Source: a virus. Taken from it: a stretch of 33,093 nucleotides of DNA. Location: IMG/VR virus record IMGVR_UViG_3300020473_000009, positions 1-33,093 of that record. One strand, written 5' to 3'. The notes under the pieces were generated by a model, which saw only the letters and a list, made by a program, of their open reading frames with translations, did no database searches and was not told the DNA's origin. The position numbers and the translations under genes are program-made. Shown here one piece after another: positions 1-5,859 of this stretch. Numbering within the stretch: the first letter of the stretch is position 1; each line of letters opens with the position of its first letter.

Positions 1-77
1 CCTTGGCGCTTATTGCGCACCACGGCAACGTGTCTGAGCTTTTCAAAGCCACAAAAAACGGCTCCAAATTAAGCCAG
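1..77. repeat. Terminal overlap, left copy (circular contig join)
   Basis: These 77 bases are identical to 33017-33093. The holin reading frame entering at the right end continues in frame through this copy to a stop at 147-149, so the two ends are one locus. The exact 77-base length matches a common assembler k-mer, so I read it as an assembly overlap and not as a biological terminal repeat. Confidence 0.93.
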
Positions 78-149
78 CTTCTTTGCTGGACCAGCCAAAA
101 AAAGAAGCGCAAACCAAAAACCAATAAACACCACGAGGTAAGCCCATGA
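3..149 (+). CDS. Phage holin, 3' part of a gene split by the circular join
   Basis: This is the C-terminal part of the small membrane protein that starts at 32812. Joined across the ends it gives 117 residues. This part carries the basic, lysine-rich cytoplasmic tail (QKKKRKPKTNKHHEVSP). The stop TGA overlaps the endolysin start ATG at 146, an ATGA coupling that supports both the frame and the circular join. Hydrophobic N-terminal segments followed by a charged tail, next to an endolysin, fit a holin of the Phage_holin_3 type. The family name is by recognition only. Confidence 0.8.
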   Translation: MALIAHHGNVSELFKATKNGSKLSQLLCWTSQKKKRKPKTNKHHEVSP

Positions 150-1027
150 AAATTGGAAGCAAAGGACTGGACGTAAGAACACTGCAGCAACGCCTGAACA
201 AAGCCGGCGCAAAACCACAGCTTGTTGTCGACGGCTGGTATGGCGATTCGACCAAGGCCGCCGTAATTGCTTTTCAAAAAACTGCCGGCATCATACCTAT
301 TGGTGTAGCTGGCCCAAGAACCCAGCGCGCGCTACAAGGTGCGGTTGACCCTAAACAGGCCAGCCAGAGCGACCTGCAAAAAGCCGCCGAAAAACTGGGC
401 GTCAGCCTAGCTGTTATGGCAGCCATTGCTGAAGTTGAGTCAGTTGGCGAAGGCTTCTTTCAAACCACTGGCAAGCCGGTTATTTTATTCGAGCGTCATG
501 TATTCCATGGTCGCGCCAAAGAAGCCGGCTTATTTGAAGAAGCGCCCGACCTTGAAAGCAAGTACCCGAACGTTTGCAACCCATCACCGGGTGGCTATGC
601 AGGCGGCACGGCAGAGTACCAGCGCTTTAAGCTTGCCAGCACACTGTCTGCAACAATAGCTAAAGAAAGCTGTAGCTGGGGCATGTTCCAAATCATGGGC
701 TATCACTGGGAGCTGTTAGGTTATGACAGCGTCAAGGATTTTGTCGACGCCATGCACGAGAGCGAGGCTAATCACCTTGATGCCGTCGTTCGCTTTATCC
801 TGGCACAACCAGAAATGCACAGCGCACTGAAGCAAAGAGAGTGGGCTGATTTTGCCTATCGCTACAACGGCCCTGCTTATCACCGCAATTTGTACGACGT
901 GAAGCTGCAGCGCGCCTATGAAGAAAGCCTTGAGGCATTTCCGGAATCAGAGCCCCAGGCACCTGCAAAGGCAAAGCCTGCAACAAAGCGCAAACCAACA
1001 CGTAAAAGCCGGAGCGAACAATCATGA
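146..1027 (+). CDS. Endolysin: peptidoglycan-binding plus N-acetylmuramidase domain
   Basis: This 293-residue enzyme cuts cell-wall glycan strands at lysis. Residues 1-65 are a PG_binding_1-type repeat (the GLDVRTLQQRLN and VDGWYGDSTKAAVIAFQ motifs). Residues about 75-265 match the N-acetylmuramidase (DUF3380) fold, with the likely catalytic glutamate in the AEVES motif (E96/E98) and a conserved YNGPAYHRNLYD segment. A lysine/proline-rich tail follows. There is no signal peptide, so export needs a holin, and holin-like genes lie on both sides. It starts at ATG 146 behind GAGGTAAGCCC and its end overlaps the next gene by 4 nt. It holds the place of P2 gene K but is a different enzyme family. 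Confidence 0.93.
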   Translation: MKIGSKGLDVRTLQQRLNKAGAKPQLVVDGWYGDSTKAAVIAFQKTAGIIPIGVAGPRTQRALQGAVDPKQASQSDLQKAAEKLGVSLAVMAAIAEVESVGEGFFQTTGKPVILFERHVFHGRAKEAGLFEEAPDLESKYPNVCNPSPGGYAGGTAEYQRFKLASTLSATIAKESCSWGMFQIMGYHWELLGYDSVKDFVDAMHESEANHLDAVVRFILAQPEMHSALKQREWADFAYRYNGPAYHRNLYDVKLQRAYEESLEAFPESEPQAPAKAKPATKRKPTRKSRSEQS

Positions 1028-1578
1028 ACTGGTCAGACATAAAAGGCGTTGTTGGTAAAGCAGCGCCACTGCTTGGCTCGTTATTAGGCCCGGCTGGCAC
1101 GGCAGCAGGCGGACTCATAGCGTCCGCCCTGGGCGTTGATGAAAGCCCCGAGGCGGTCATGCAGGCCATCCAGCAAGACCCACAAGCCGCCGTTAAACTG
1201 CAGCAGATAGAGCGCGAGCATGAGCGCGAACTGCGCCGAATGAAAATCGAAGCCGAAACCGCGCAAATTACCCAGATAAACGAAACTATGCGCGCAGAGC
1301 TAAAAGCCGACGGCTGGTTTAAGTCTGGTTGGCGTCCGATGATCGGTTATGTCACCAGCTTTTCATTCGCTGGGCTTATGGCCGGCTTGGTTTATGCGCT
1401 GTTTAAAGAGCCAGGCAATGCCTCCGACATTATTGCCGAGGCATCCATTGTGCTGACTGCCATGCTGACTGTATTGGGCGTTAACATCACCCAGCGCAGT
1501 GGCGATAAACGCGCATCGATAGGCCAAAACACACCCGGAATACTCGGCTCAATTGCCGAGCGTATTCGCAAACGCTGA
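1024..1578 (+). CDS. Holin of the 3TM (gene-transfer-agent) type
   Basis: The protein has 184 residues. The N-terminal 40 residues are small and glycine/alanine-rich (GKAAPLLGSLLGPAGTAAGG). A charged helical stretch with ERELRRMK follows, then a WFKSGWRPMIGY motif and two hydrophobic segments near residues 108-125 and 138-155. This order is typical of the holin_3TM family that accompanies endolysins. It overlaps the endolysin stop (ATGA at 1024). With 32444 and the join-spanning gene there are three small membrane proteins in one lysis block, so one of them may be an antiholin. Confidence 0.8.
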   Translation: MNWSDIKGVVGKAAPLLGSLLGPAGTAAGGLIASALGVDESPEAVMQAIQQDPQAAVKLQQIEREHERELRRMKIEAETAQITQINETMRAELKADGWFKSGWRPMIGYVTSFSFAGLMAGLVYALFKEPGNASDIIAEASIVLTAMLTVLGVNITQRSGDKRASIGQNTPGILGSIAERIRKR

Positions 1579-1587
1579 GGTGCCACC

Positions 1588-1800
1588 ATGAAAGGCAACG
1601 TGAATGTAATCATCCCCAAAGACGGCGCTATTTTGTCGGTGCCTGATGACACACCGACAGAGGCACTAAAAGAATTAAGTGGGCAGCTTCATGCCATTTG
1701 GCCTGACCGCCGCTTTCTGATGGTAGCCGGCGACATTAAGAACGTGTCAGAGGGTGAAATGAACGCCGCCGGTTGGTACAAGCGAGCAAGCGATGAATAA
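1588..1800 (+). CDS. Small hypothetical protein between lysis genes and gene R
   Basis: I do not recognise this 70-residue soluble protein. It has no membrane segment or signal peptide. It starts with ATG behind a GAGGTG ribosome site and its end overlaps gene R by 8 nt, so it is co-translated with tail-completion genes. P2 has the small lysis regulators lysB and lysC at this place. The lack of a membrane anchor or lipobox argues against a spanin role here. Confidence 0.7.
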   Translation: MKGNVNVIIPKDGAILSVPDDTPTEALKELSGQLHAIWPDRRFLMVAGDIKNVSEGEMNAAGWYKRASDE

Positions 1801-2275
1801 GCCAGGCGAACTACGGGAAATCATCAGCAGCGCAGTGCCGCACCTGAAAAAGAACCCCGACGCGCTACACATATTCATCGACAAAGGCAAGCTGTACGCC
1901 ACTGGCGCTAAACAAAACCTGAGCTTTGAATATCAGTTTGACTGTGTCGTACTGGTCACTGACTACCGTGGCCACAGCGATGACATCATGGTGCCCATTC
2001 TTGCCTGGGTAGCGCGTCACCAGCCTGAGCTTTTGAATAACCGAGAGAAGCGCGAAGACGGCATTACCTTTCGGGCAGAGCTTATCAACAAGAATACTGC
2101 TGACATTGAAGTAACCATTAAGATGACCGAGCGCGTAAAAGTGTCTAATGATGGCAGTGGCAATGTGGTTGAGCATCTGCCTGAGCCACCGTTTGACCCT
2201 TATGACGGCTTTGAGTGGGAGCTTTACATTAAGGGCGTTAAAGTAGAAAACACCAGCGAGGACACCAGTGACTGA
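1793..2275 (+). CDS. R: Tail completion protein R-like
   Basis: This 160-residue protein matches P2 gpR by length, order (just before S) and content: an N-terminal LREIISSAVPHLKKNPDALHIFIDKGKL stretch, a FEYQFDCVVLVTDY core, then an acidic tail. gpR and gpS complete the tail and help it join the head. It begins inside the previous gene and overlaps S by 8 nt, so it is translationally coupled. The C-terminus (ENTSEDTSD) is longer and more acidic than usual. Confidence 0.87.
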   Translation: MNKPGELREIISSAVPHLKKNPDALHIFIDKGKLYATGAKQNLSFEYQFDCVVLVTDYRGHSDDIMVPILAWVARHQPELLNNREKREDGITFRAELINKNTADIEVTIKMTERVKVSNDGSGNVVEHLPEPPFDPYDGFEWELYIKGVKVENTSEDTSD

Positions 2276-2732
2276 CGGTGTTCTAGACCCATTCGTTGAC
2301 CGTGTTCAGGCGCTACTAACCCAGCTTGATGCCGGCCAACGCAAAGCACTGGCCAGAGACATTAGCCGGCACCTGCGCGGCAGCCAGGCAAAACGCATAC
2401 GTGAAAATAAGAACCCGGACGGGAGCCCTTACGAAGAACGCAAACCTCAACCTGAAATGCGCAAGCGTAAAGGAAGCCTGCGCATGTTCCGCAAAATACA
2501 CCGCACAAAAAACCTGAAGGCCAGAGCGTCAGCCGATGAAGCCAGCGTGGGCTTTACTGGCTTTGCTAACCAAGTTGCGCGAGTACACCAGTACGGTTTA
2601 CGTGACAGGGTAAATGAACGAGGCCTGCAGCATAAATACCCTGAGCGGGAACTGCTAGGCCTGACCGATGAAGAGCGAGATTACATAGAAGAAACAATGG
2701 TTAAGCACATCGATGATGCGCTTAATGGATAG
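2268..2732 (+). CDS. S: Tail completion / virion morphogenesis protein S
   Basis: This 154-residue protein matches the P2 gpS (phage virion morphogenesis) family: LDAGQRKALARDISRHLRGSQ at residues 18-38, a basic middle with NPDGSPYEERK, and the C-terminal VHQYGLRDR and YPERELLGLTDEE motifs. It starts with GTG overlapping the R stop. It is the last plus-strand gene before the minus-strand accessory cassette, and its last 11 bases overlap the 3' end of the convergent antirepressor gene. No terminator is visible between the two. Confidence 0.9.
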   Translation: MTDGVLDPFVDRVQALLTQLDAGQRKALARDISRHLRGSQAKRIRENKNPDGSPYEERKPQPEMRKRKGSLRMFRKIHRTKNLKARASADEASVGFTGFANQVARVHQYGLRDRVNERGLQHKYPERELLGLTDEERDYIEETMVKHIDDALNG

Positions 2733-3537
2733 CCAAAACACGGAAGATCCAACAGCGCATCGTGCGCTCTTCCAGTTTACTTCTGACCACCTGATTACTG
2801 GCCATAAACTTTGGCTCTTTTGAACCGGCCAACACCCGCCGGCATGCCGACAAACTCGGCATAGACACTTTCGCTTTCGCTGCCACCTTAGCCAGATGCG
2901 GCAAGTTCAATGCAATAAAACCTTCGTCTTTGCTGTGGTCCAGTTTATCCAGGCCAATGTATTCCACCGCATCCCAAAACTCACCCACTAGCGGATCAAC
3001 ATCCGGCTCGACATGTGCGTAGCCCAGCTTGTCAATATCAGGCGTTGGCACATTGAGCATTCTTGAAACCTGATCTAACTGCTGATAAATAGCGTCACGC
3101 TTTTCGGGATTACGCTCAGCCTCTAGCCTATCCAACAGCTTCAACCTTGTATTATGTGCCGCCAGTTGTTGACTAGCCGAAGGAAGGCGGCGGCTATTGA
3201 CCTTGCTTGCTCGCTTTTCGACTTCGATAAAATAGCGCCTTGCTTGGCGACCTTTGTCATTGTTTTCGACCATAGCGAGCTCTTTGGCCATATCTAGCGT
3301 GATATGATATTCCTTTCGGTTGTGCCCACCCTTTCCTTTGCTTCCCAGATTTGGGAAGCAAAGAACGAAATCCTCACCCTCTATAAAATTATATGACTGA
3401 ATTCTTTCAGTTATCCAAGTGGCAAAAACTTTCCCGACCTCTAAAAACCCATGAAGCTTTCTTGCCTCGCAAAGTTGAACGGATTCATTTTGTATTTCAC
3501 CGGTAAACACCGGTACTAACTGTGAAGACATACTCAT
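2722..3537 (-). CDS. AntA/AntB-type antirepressor 1 with a primase-like C-terminal domain
   Basis: The protein has 271 residues. Residues 18-110 form the AntA/AntB antirepressor domain (ARKLHGFLEV, FIEGEDFV, YHITLDMAKELAMVEN, ARRYFIEVEK). Residues about 185-267 form a second domain that resembles the C-terminus of the phage's own primase-helicase (FWD, LDHSKDEGFIALNL, MRCWIF). Antirepressors of this family bind and inactivate phage repressors; the target here is inferred. It is last in the minus-strand operon toxin-antitoxin-P22_AR_N-AntA. The start is at 3537 behind GGAGGTGCTCA, and it overlaps the upstream gene by 4 nt. A 28-bp perfect palindrome lies in the gene at codons 59-67. Confidence 0.85.
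   Translation of the reverse strand: MSMSSQLVPVFTGEIQNESVQLCEARKLHGFLEVGKVFATWITERIQSYNFIEGEDFVLCFPNLGSKGKGGHNRKEYHITLDMAKELAMVENNDKGRQARRYFIEVEKRASKVNSRRLPSASQQLAAHNTRLKLLDRLEAERNPEKRDAIYQQLDQVSRMLNVPTPDIDKLGYAHVEPDVDPLVGEFWDAVEYIGLDKLDHSKDEGFIALNLPHLAKVAAKAKVSMPSLSACRRVLAGSKEPKFMASNQVVRSKLEERTMRCWIFRVLAIH
3336..3363. repeat. Perfect 12-4-12 palindrome inside antirepressor 1
   Basis: The arms CTTTGCTTCCCA and TGGGAAGCAAAG flank the loop GATT. It encodes LCFPNLGSK on the minus strand, the loop between the two conserved halves of the AntA domain. Confidence 0.93.
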
Positions 3538-3851
3538 TGAGCACCTCCGAAATACTGACGCACCTTGTCGCGTAAATGCTCAGCCACTTTATTTGGGTTG
3601 ATAGAGTACAACCACGCCGCTAATTTACGTAATGGTAAACATGTCATTTCTCTGTTTTTTCCATCCAAGCCAACCATCGCGATAATCGCGATCGTTGAAT
3701 TGAACTTGTCACGCAATTTGGCGTGCTGGGATTGCCAGTTTAACCCCATATTCTCAACAACCGATTTCATCGCCACAAAAGGCTGATTGTTGTGATCCAC
3801 CATTACTAAGGTGTCACCGTGAAACGGTACGGGTAGTATCTGCTCTTGCAT
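3534..3851 (-). CDS. P22_AR_N-type antirepressor N-terminal domain protein
   Basis: The 105-residue protein consists of the P22 antirepressor N-terminal domain only: LPVPFHGDTLVMVDH, FVAMKSVVENMGLNWQSQ, then REMTCLPLRKLAAWLYSINPNKV. Full antirepressors normally continue into a C-terminal domain. Here the chain ends after RDKVRQYFGGAQ and the next gene begins, so P22_AR_N and AntA may act as a split pair. I chose ATG 3851 over a GTG at 3857 because GGAGG lies 5 nt before it. It overlaps AntA by 4 nt. A 27-bp near-perfect palindrome lies at codons 52-60. Confidence 0.83.
   Translation of the reverse strand: MQEQILPVPFHGDTLVMVDHNNQPFVAMKSVVENMGLNWQSQHAKLRDKFNSTIAIIAMVGLDGKNREMTCLPLRKLAAWLYSINPNKVAEHLRDKVRQYFGGAQ
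3671..3697. repeat. 27-bp near-perfect palindrome inside the P22_AR_N gene
   Basis: The arms CAACCATCGCGAT and ATCGCGATCGTTG flank a single A, with one mismatched pair. It encodes STIAIIAMV, just before the conserved EMTCLPLRKL motif. Confidence 0.9.
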
Positions 3852-3863
3852 GCTCACCTCCGC

Positions 3864-4157
3864 TTAAGCTGTCTGGCATGCTTTGATGACATGCTCCGGG
3901 TCTTTCTCAATGGCTTGGATAAGAACACGCGCCGGACCAGTCGGCTCACGGCGGCCTTGCTCCCAGTTGCGCAAAGTGGAGACTTCAACCCCAATCAGCT
4001 TTGCAAACTTAGGCTGGCTGAGATTCACCTGTTGGCGAATACGCTTTAAGCGTGTGGACGCAACGAAACGCTCACGCGCCGGAGCCCGCTCCCCTTTTTT
4101 GATTTCGTCCATTTGCTCTACGCTTTCCATCAGTTCGTTAAATAGTGCATCTTTCAT
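3864..4157 (-). CDS. Xre/HigA-type antitoxin (NadS-like)
   Basis: The 97-residue protein has a helix-turn-helix at residues about 38-72 (RLKRIRQQVNLSQPKFAKLIGVEVSTLRNWEQGRREP), followed by a short helical tail. It follows a RelE-family toxin with a 2-nt gap, the toxin-first order typical of higBA pairs. It should neutralise the toxin and repress the promoter at 4501-4529. I chose ATG 4157 over an upstream GTG because AAGGG stands 8 nt before it. It is co-transcribed with both downstream antirepressors, which ties the toxin system to lysogeny control. Confidence 0.87.
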   Translation of the reverse strand: MKDALFNELMESVEQMDEIKKGERAPARERFVASTRLKRIRQQVNLSQPKFAKLIGVEVSTLRNWEQGRREPTGPARVLIQAIEKDPEHVIKACQTA

Positions 4158-4159
4158 GG

Positions 4160-4471
4160 TTACCACCCTTCTACAATGTTGCGCAGCTTCTTCAGTTGCT
4201 CATCGGTTAAGTTGTCTTGTTCGTTCTTGCCAAAAATAAAAATCATCCAGTGCTGGTTCAGCGCTTTGGCGTAATAGTAGATAACGCGGAACCCACCGCT
4301 TTTGCCCTCACCCTCGCGAGCCCACCTAACCTTTCTAAGGCCGCCGCTCTTTTTCATAACGGGACCAAGTTCCGGCTTGTCGGCAAGCGCCTGTTGCATG
4401 TCAGCGTAAGCGTCATCGCTCATCATTTGCTTAATGCGCTTCGTAAATATGGGAGTCTCAACAAATAACAT
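4160..4471 (-). CDS. RelE/HigB-family toxin
   Basis: The 103-residue protein matches RelE/HigB2-like mRNA interferases: an N-terminal ETPIFTKRIKQMMSDDAYADMQQ helix pair, then GGLRKVRWAREGEGKSGGFRVIYYY with the basic and aromatic residues that position mRNA, and WMIFIFGKNEQDNLT near the end. It is first in the minus-strand operon, with the antitoxin 2 nt behind. An upstream TTG at 4501 is open, but ATG 4471 gives the normal length. A phage toxin of this type may stabilise the prophage or block competing phages; the role is inferred. Confidence 0.87.
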   Translation of the reverse strand: MLFVETPIFTKRIKQMMSDDAYADMQQALADKPELGPVMKKSGGLRKVRWAREGEGKSGGFRVIYYYAKALNQHWMIFIFGKNEQDNLTDEQLKKLRNIVEGW

Positions 4472-4500
4472 AAGTAAGCCTTTGGCGTATGGTGGGAACA

Positions 4501-4529
4501 AGTATTGACGTTAAAAAACAGTAAGTCAA
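4501..4529 (-). promoter_or_regulatory. Promoter of the toxin-antitoxin-antirepressor operon
   Basis: On the minus strand TTGACT is followed by a 17-base spacer and AATACT, ending 29 nt before the toxin ATG. A TTGAC/GTCAA inverted repeat overlaps it and may be the antitoxin's operator. Confidence 0.6.
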
Positions 4530-4602
4530 TGGCGCACCTGAAAATAATCTTGTAGACAAGCCCCGCGCCCCGTAAGGTACTTCTCGCGCGCATTTTTACA
4601 CT

Positions 4603-4625
4603 ACCAATCGGTTGGTCTTTTTTTT
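4603..4625 (+). terminator. Hairpin plus T8 run in front of the Ash-like region
   Basis: ACCAA-TCGG-TTGGT is followed by C and eight T. It looks like a short intrinsic terminator or attenuator. No plus-strand gene ends upstream of it, so it more likely acts on the leader of the Ash-like transcript. Confidence 0.5.
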
Positions 4626-4641
4626 ATTGGAGATTCGTAAT

Positions 4642-5121
4642 ATGGAAGTAGTATTCCAACCGGCACGCTTGAACCGTGCTACAAACTGTGCAAGACTATT
4701 GTCAGTTGCTGGACTAGAGACCCAGCAGCCGAGCTGGCGGATTAGAGACCCGCAAGCAGTGACTAAACCAGGGAAAATTTGCACCATACACCCCAATACA
4801 GGCGTTCAATGCCTGTGTTTACCGCTACAGCAGTATTTGGGGGCATGGGTCGGGAGCCAAAGAAAACGCCCCCGCTGTGCCTTCCTTGGTTTGGCACTCT
4901 CTTGCGGCTACCCGATCCGCCTTGGTTTATTTAAATCAAGGAAATTCAACATGATTTACACCTTTATTATTGCTCGCCCTGGGCAAAAACTATCGCAACT
5001 TAAGCGCATTCGCACGGTTAGCGCCTTTGGCCGCACTGAAGCCGAAGCCCGCCGAGCCTTTAAAGGCCTCCCCCTTGTGCTGAAAAGCCGCACTCAGGAC
5101 AACCAGGAGGACGCAGCATGA
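4642..5121 (+). CDS. Ash-like open reading frame (P4/P1-type immunity region)
   Basis: This 159-residue frame starts at ATG 4642 behind GGAG (9-nt spacing). It contains segments I recognise from Ash-family ORFs of prophages and P4-like satellites: ARLNRATNC, GLETQQPSWRIRDPQA, TIHPNTGVQ, KRPRCAFLGLALSCGYPIRLGLF. Its last 56 residues can also be made from an internal start at 4951. In such loci the reading frame overlaps structured RNA, and several hairpins lie in its DNA, so the RNA may matter more than the peptide. The low-complexity, cysteine-rich translation upstream of 4951 fits that view. Function is unproven. Confidence 0.5.
   Translation: MEVVFQPARLNRATNCARLLSVAGLETQQPSWRIRDPQAVTKPGKICTIHPNTGVQCLCLPLQQYLGAWVGSQRKRPRCAFLGLALSCGYPIRLGLFKSRKFNMIYTFIIARPGQKLSQLKRIRTVSAFGRTEAEARRAFKGLPLVLKSRTQDNQEDAA
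4706..4753 (+). ncRNA. Paired hairpins with matching TAGAGAC loops, candidate immunity-type RNA
   Basis: Hairpin 1 (GCTGG/CCAGC, 4708-4726) has the 9-nt loop ACTAGAGAC. Hairpin 2 (GCGG/CCGC, 4737-4753) has ATTAGAGAC. The stems differ while the loops agree. More hairpins follow at 4798-4816 (ACAGGC/GCCTGT), about 4878-4898 (GTGCC/GGCAC) and about 4921-4942 (CCTTG/CAAGG). GGTCTTT at about 4614-4620 can pair with AGAGACC of either loop. This resembles the P4 CI / P1 c4 antisense logic, but no mature RNA ends can be assigned. Confidence 0.45.
4951..5121 (+). CDS. Icd-like small protein (internal start within the Ash frame)
   Basis: The 56-residue product MIYTFIIARPGQKL... starts at ATG 4951 behind AAGGAA, in frame with the Ash-like ORF. 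Its pattern (YTFIIARP, then RTVSAFGRTEAEARRAFKGLPLVLKSRT) is like small proteins annotated as Icd-like host cell division inhibitors next to Ash loci. Whether it blocks division is unknown. Its stop overlaps the next start (ATGA at 5118), with AGGAGG ahead, so this end of the frame is clearly translated. Confidence 0.6.
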   Translation: MIYTFIIARPGQKLSQLKRIRTVSAFGRTEAEARRAFKGLPLVLKSRTQDNQEDAA

Positions 5122-5450
5122 GCCATACAGAAAATATCGATATAGAAACCCCTCATGCCGAGAGGATGAGCATTTATCGCGATAACTCACAATTTGGAGA
5201 CAGTCTTTGCGTAGGGATTGGTCCATTATTCGTTCAAGTTCCATTTGAACAAGCCCAGCTTAAACTCAAGATTAATGGATTAAACGGCGATGAATATGGA
5301 GTGCTTTACCTTGATCTCAAAAACGGGGGAAAAACCATAAACGAGGCCGAAGCAAGAGTTATCCTCTCTCCAACTAAGGTTGAAGAAGTCCGGAAAAACT
5401 TCCCTTCAATTCGTTATGAGGACATCCGCAAGGAGGTGGAGCATGTCTAG
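5118..5450 (+). CDS. Hypothetical accessory protein
   Basis: I do not recognise this 110-residue soluble acidic protein. It has no membrane segment. A strong AGGAGG site precedes the start, the start overlaps the Icd-like stop, and its own end overlaps the next gene by 8 nt. It is thus the middle of a three-gene plus-strand set that ends at a strong terminator. Placement in the S-V accessory slot suggests a lysogenic-conversion or defence role, but nothing in the sequence shows one. Confidence 0.72.
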   Translation: MSHTENIDIETPHAERMSIYRDNSQFGDSLCVGIGPLFVQVPFEQAQLKLKINGLNGDEYGVLYLDLKNGGKTINEAEARVILSPTKVEEVRKNFPSIRYEDIRKEVEHV

Positions 5451-5727
5451 CCAAGGCAAGCAGGTCAACTGCGAAGTGAGTATTGAAGAGATAGCAGAAA
5501 TAGCCGAGCGCCTGAGTGTTGCGAACGACTCGTTATTTGATGCAATAGCGGTTTCCGATGGTATGGCCGCCATTGTAGAAGGCTTTCGGGATAACAACGA
5601 GCCAGGCACCATTAGCCCGGCTCAGGTCTCGATGCTGCTAGAGTCGCTACAGCAGCGGTTATCAACCTCCCTGGTTGATATTATGCAGGCCCTGGGCGAT
5701 GCCTCTGAGGCAATACCGTTCGAGTAA
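5443..5727 (+). CDS. Hypothetical accessory protein, helical
   Basis: The 94-residue acidic, largely helical protein reads MSSQGKQVNCEVSIEEIAEIAERLSV and later PAQVSMLLESLQQRLSTSLVDIMQALG. I chose ATG 5443 (AAGGAGGT upstream, overlap with the previous stop) over an open start further upstream. It is the last gene before the terminator at 5737. I cannot name its family. Confidence 0.72.
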   Translation: MSSQGKQVNCEVSIEEIAEIAERLSVANDSLFDAIAVSDGMAAIVEGFRDNNEPGTISPAQVSMLLESLQQRLSTSLVDIMQALGDASEAIPFE

Positions 5728-5736
5728 CCAGCTAAC

Positions 5737-5765
5737 AGCCCGGCCAAGCGCCGGGCTTTTTGTTT
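5737..5765 (+). terminator. Terminator after the accessory cassette
   Basis: AGCCCGGC and GCCGGGCT flank CAAGC and run into TTTTTGTTT. It isolates the accessory cassette from the late promoter of gene V. Confidence 0.88.
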
Positions 5766-5792
5766 AGTCCCTCGTCAACTCAATTACTTTCA

Positions 5793-5815
5793 GTTGTTTA
5801 TTCTGCTTTTACAAC
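5793..5815 (+). promoter_or_regulatory. Ogr-type late promoter dyad for V-W-J-I and fibre genes
   Basis: GTTGT-N13-ACAAC with TTATT and TTTT inside the spacer. It shares its 23 bases and the next 16 (CGCACCCAATAGCCCA) with the copy at 11314, and GCACACTTAGC recurs at the same spacing (34-40 nt past the dyad), where a -10 element should be. P2 late promoters have a similar TGT/ACA dyad about 55 bp before the transcript start. Confidence 0.8.
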
Positions 5816-5859
5816 CGCACCCAATAGCCCAAACCACACCGCCTCGGCACACTTAGCGC

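Noticed and set aside
1-77. Biological terminal redundancy (direct terminal repeat)
   Set aside because: A P2-type cos site is present at 26061, and a 77-base overlap equals a common assembly k-mer length.
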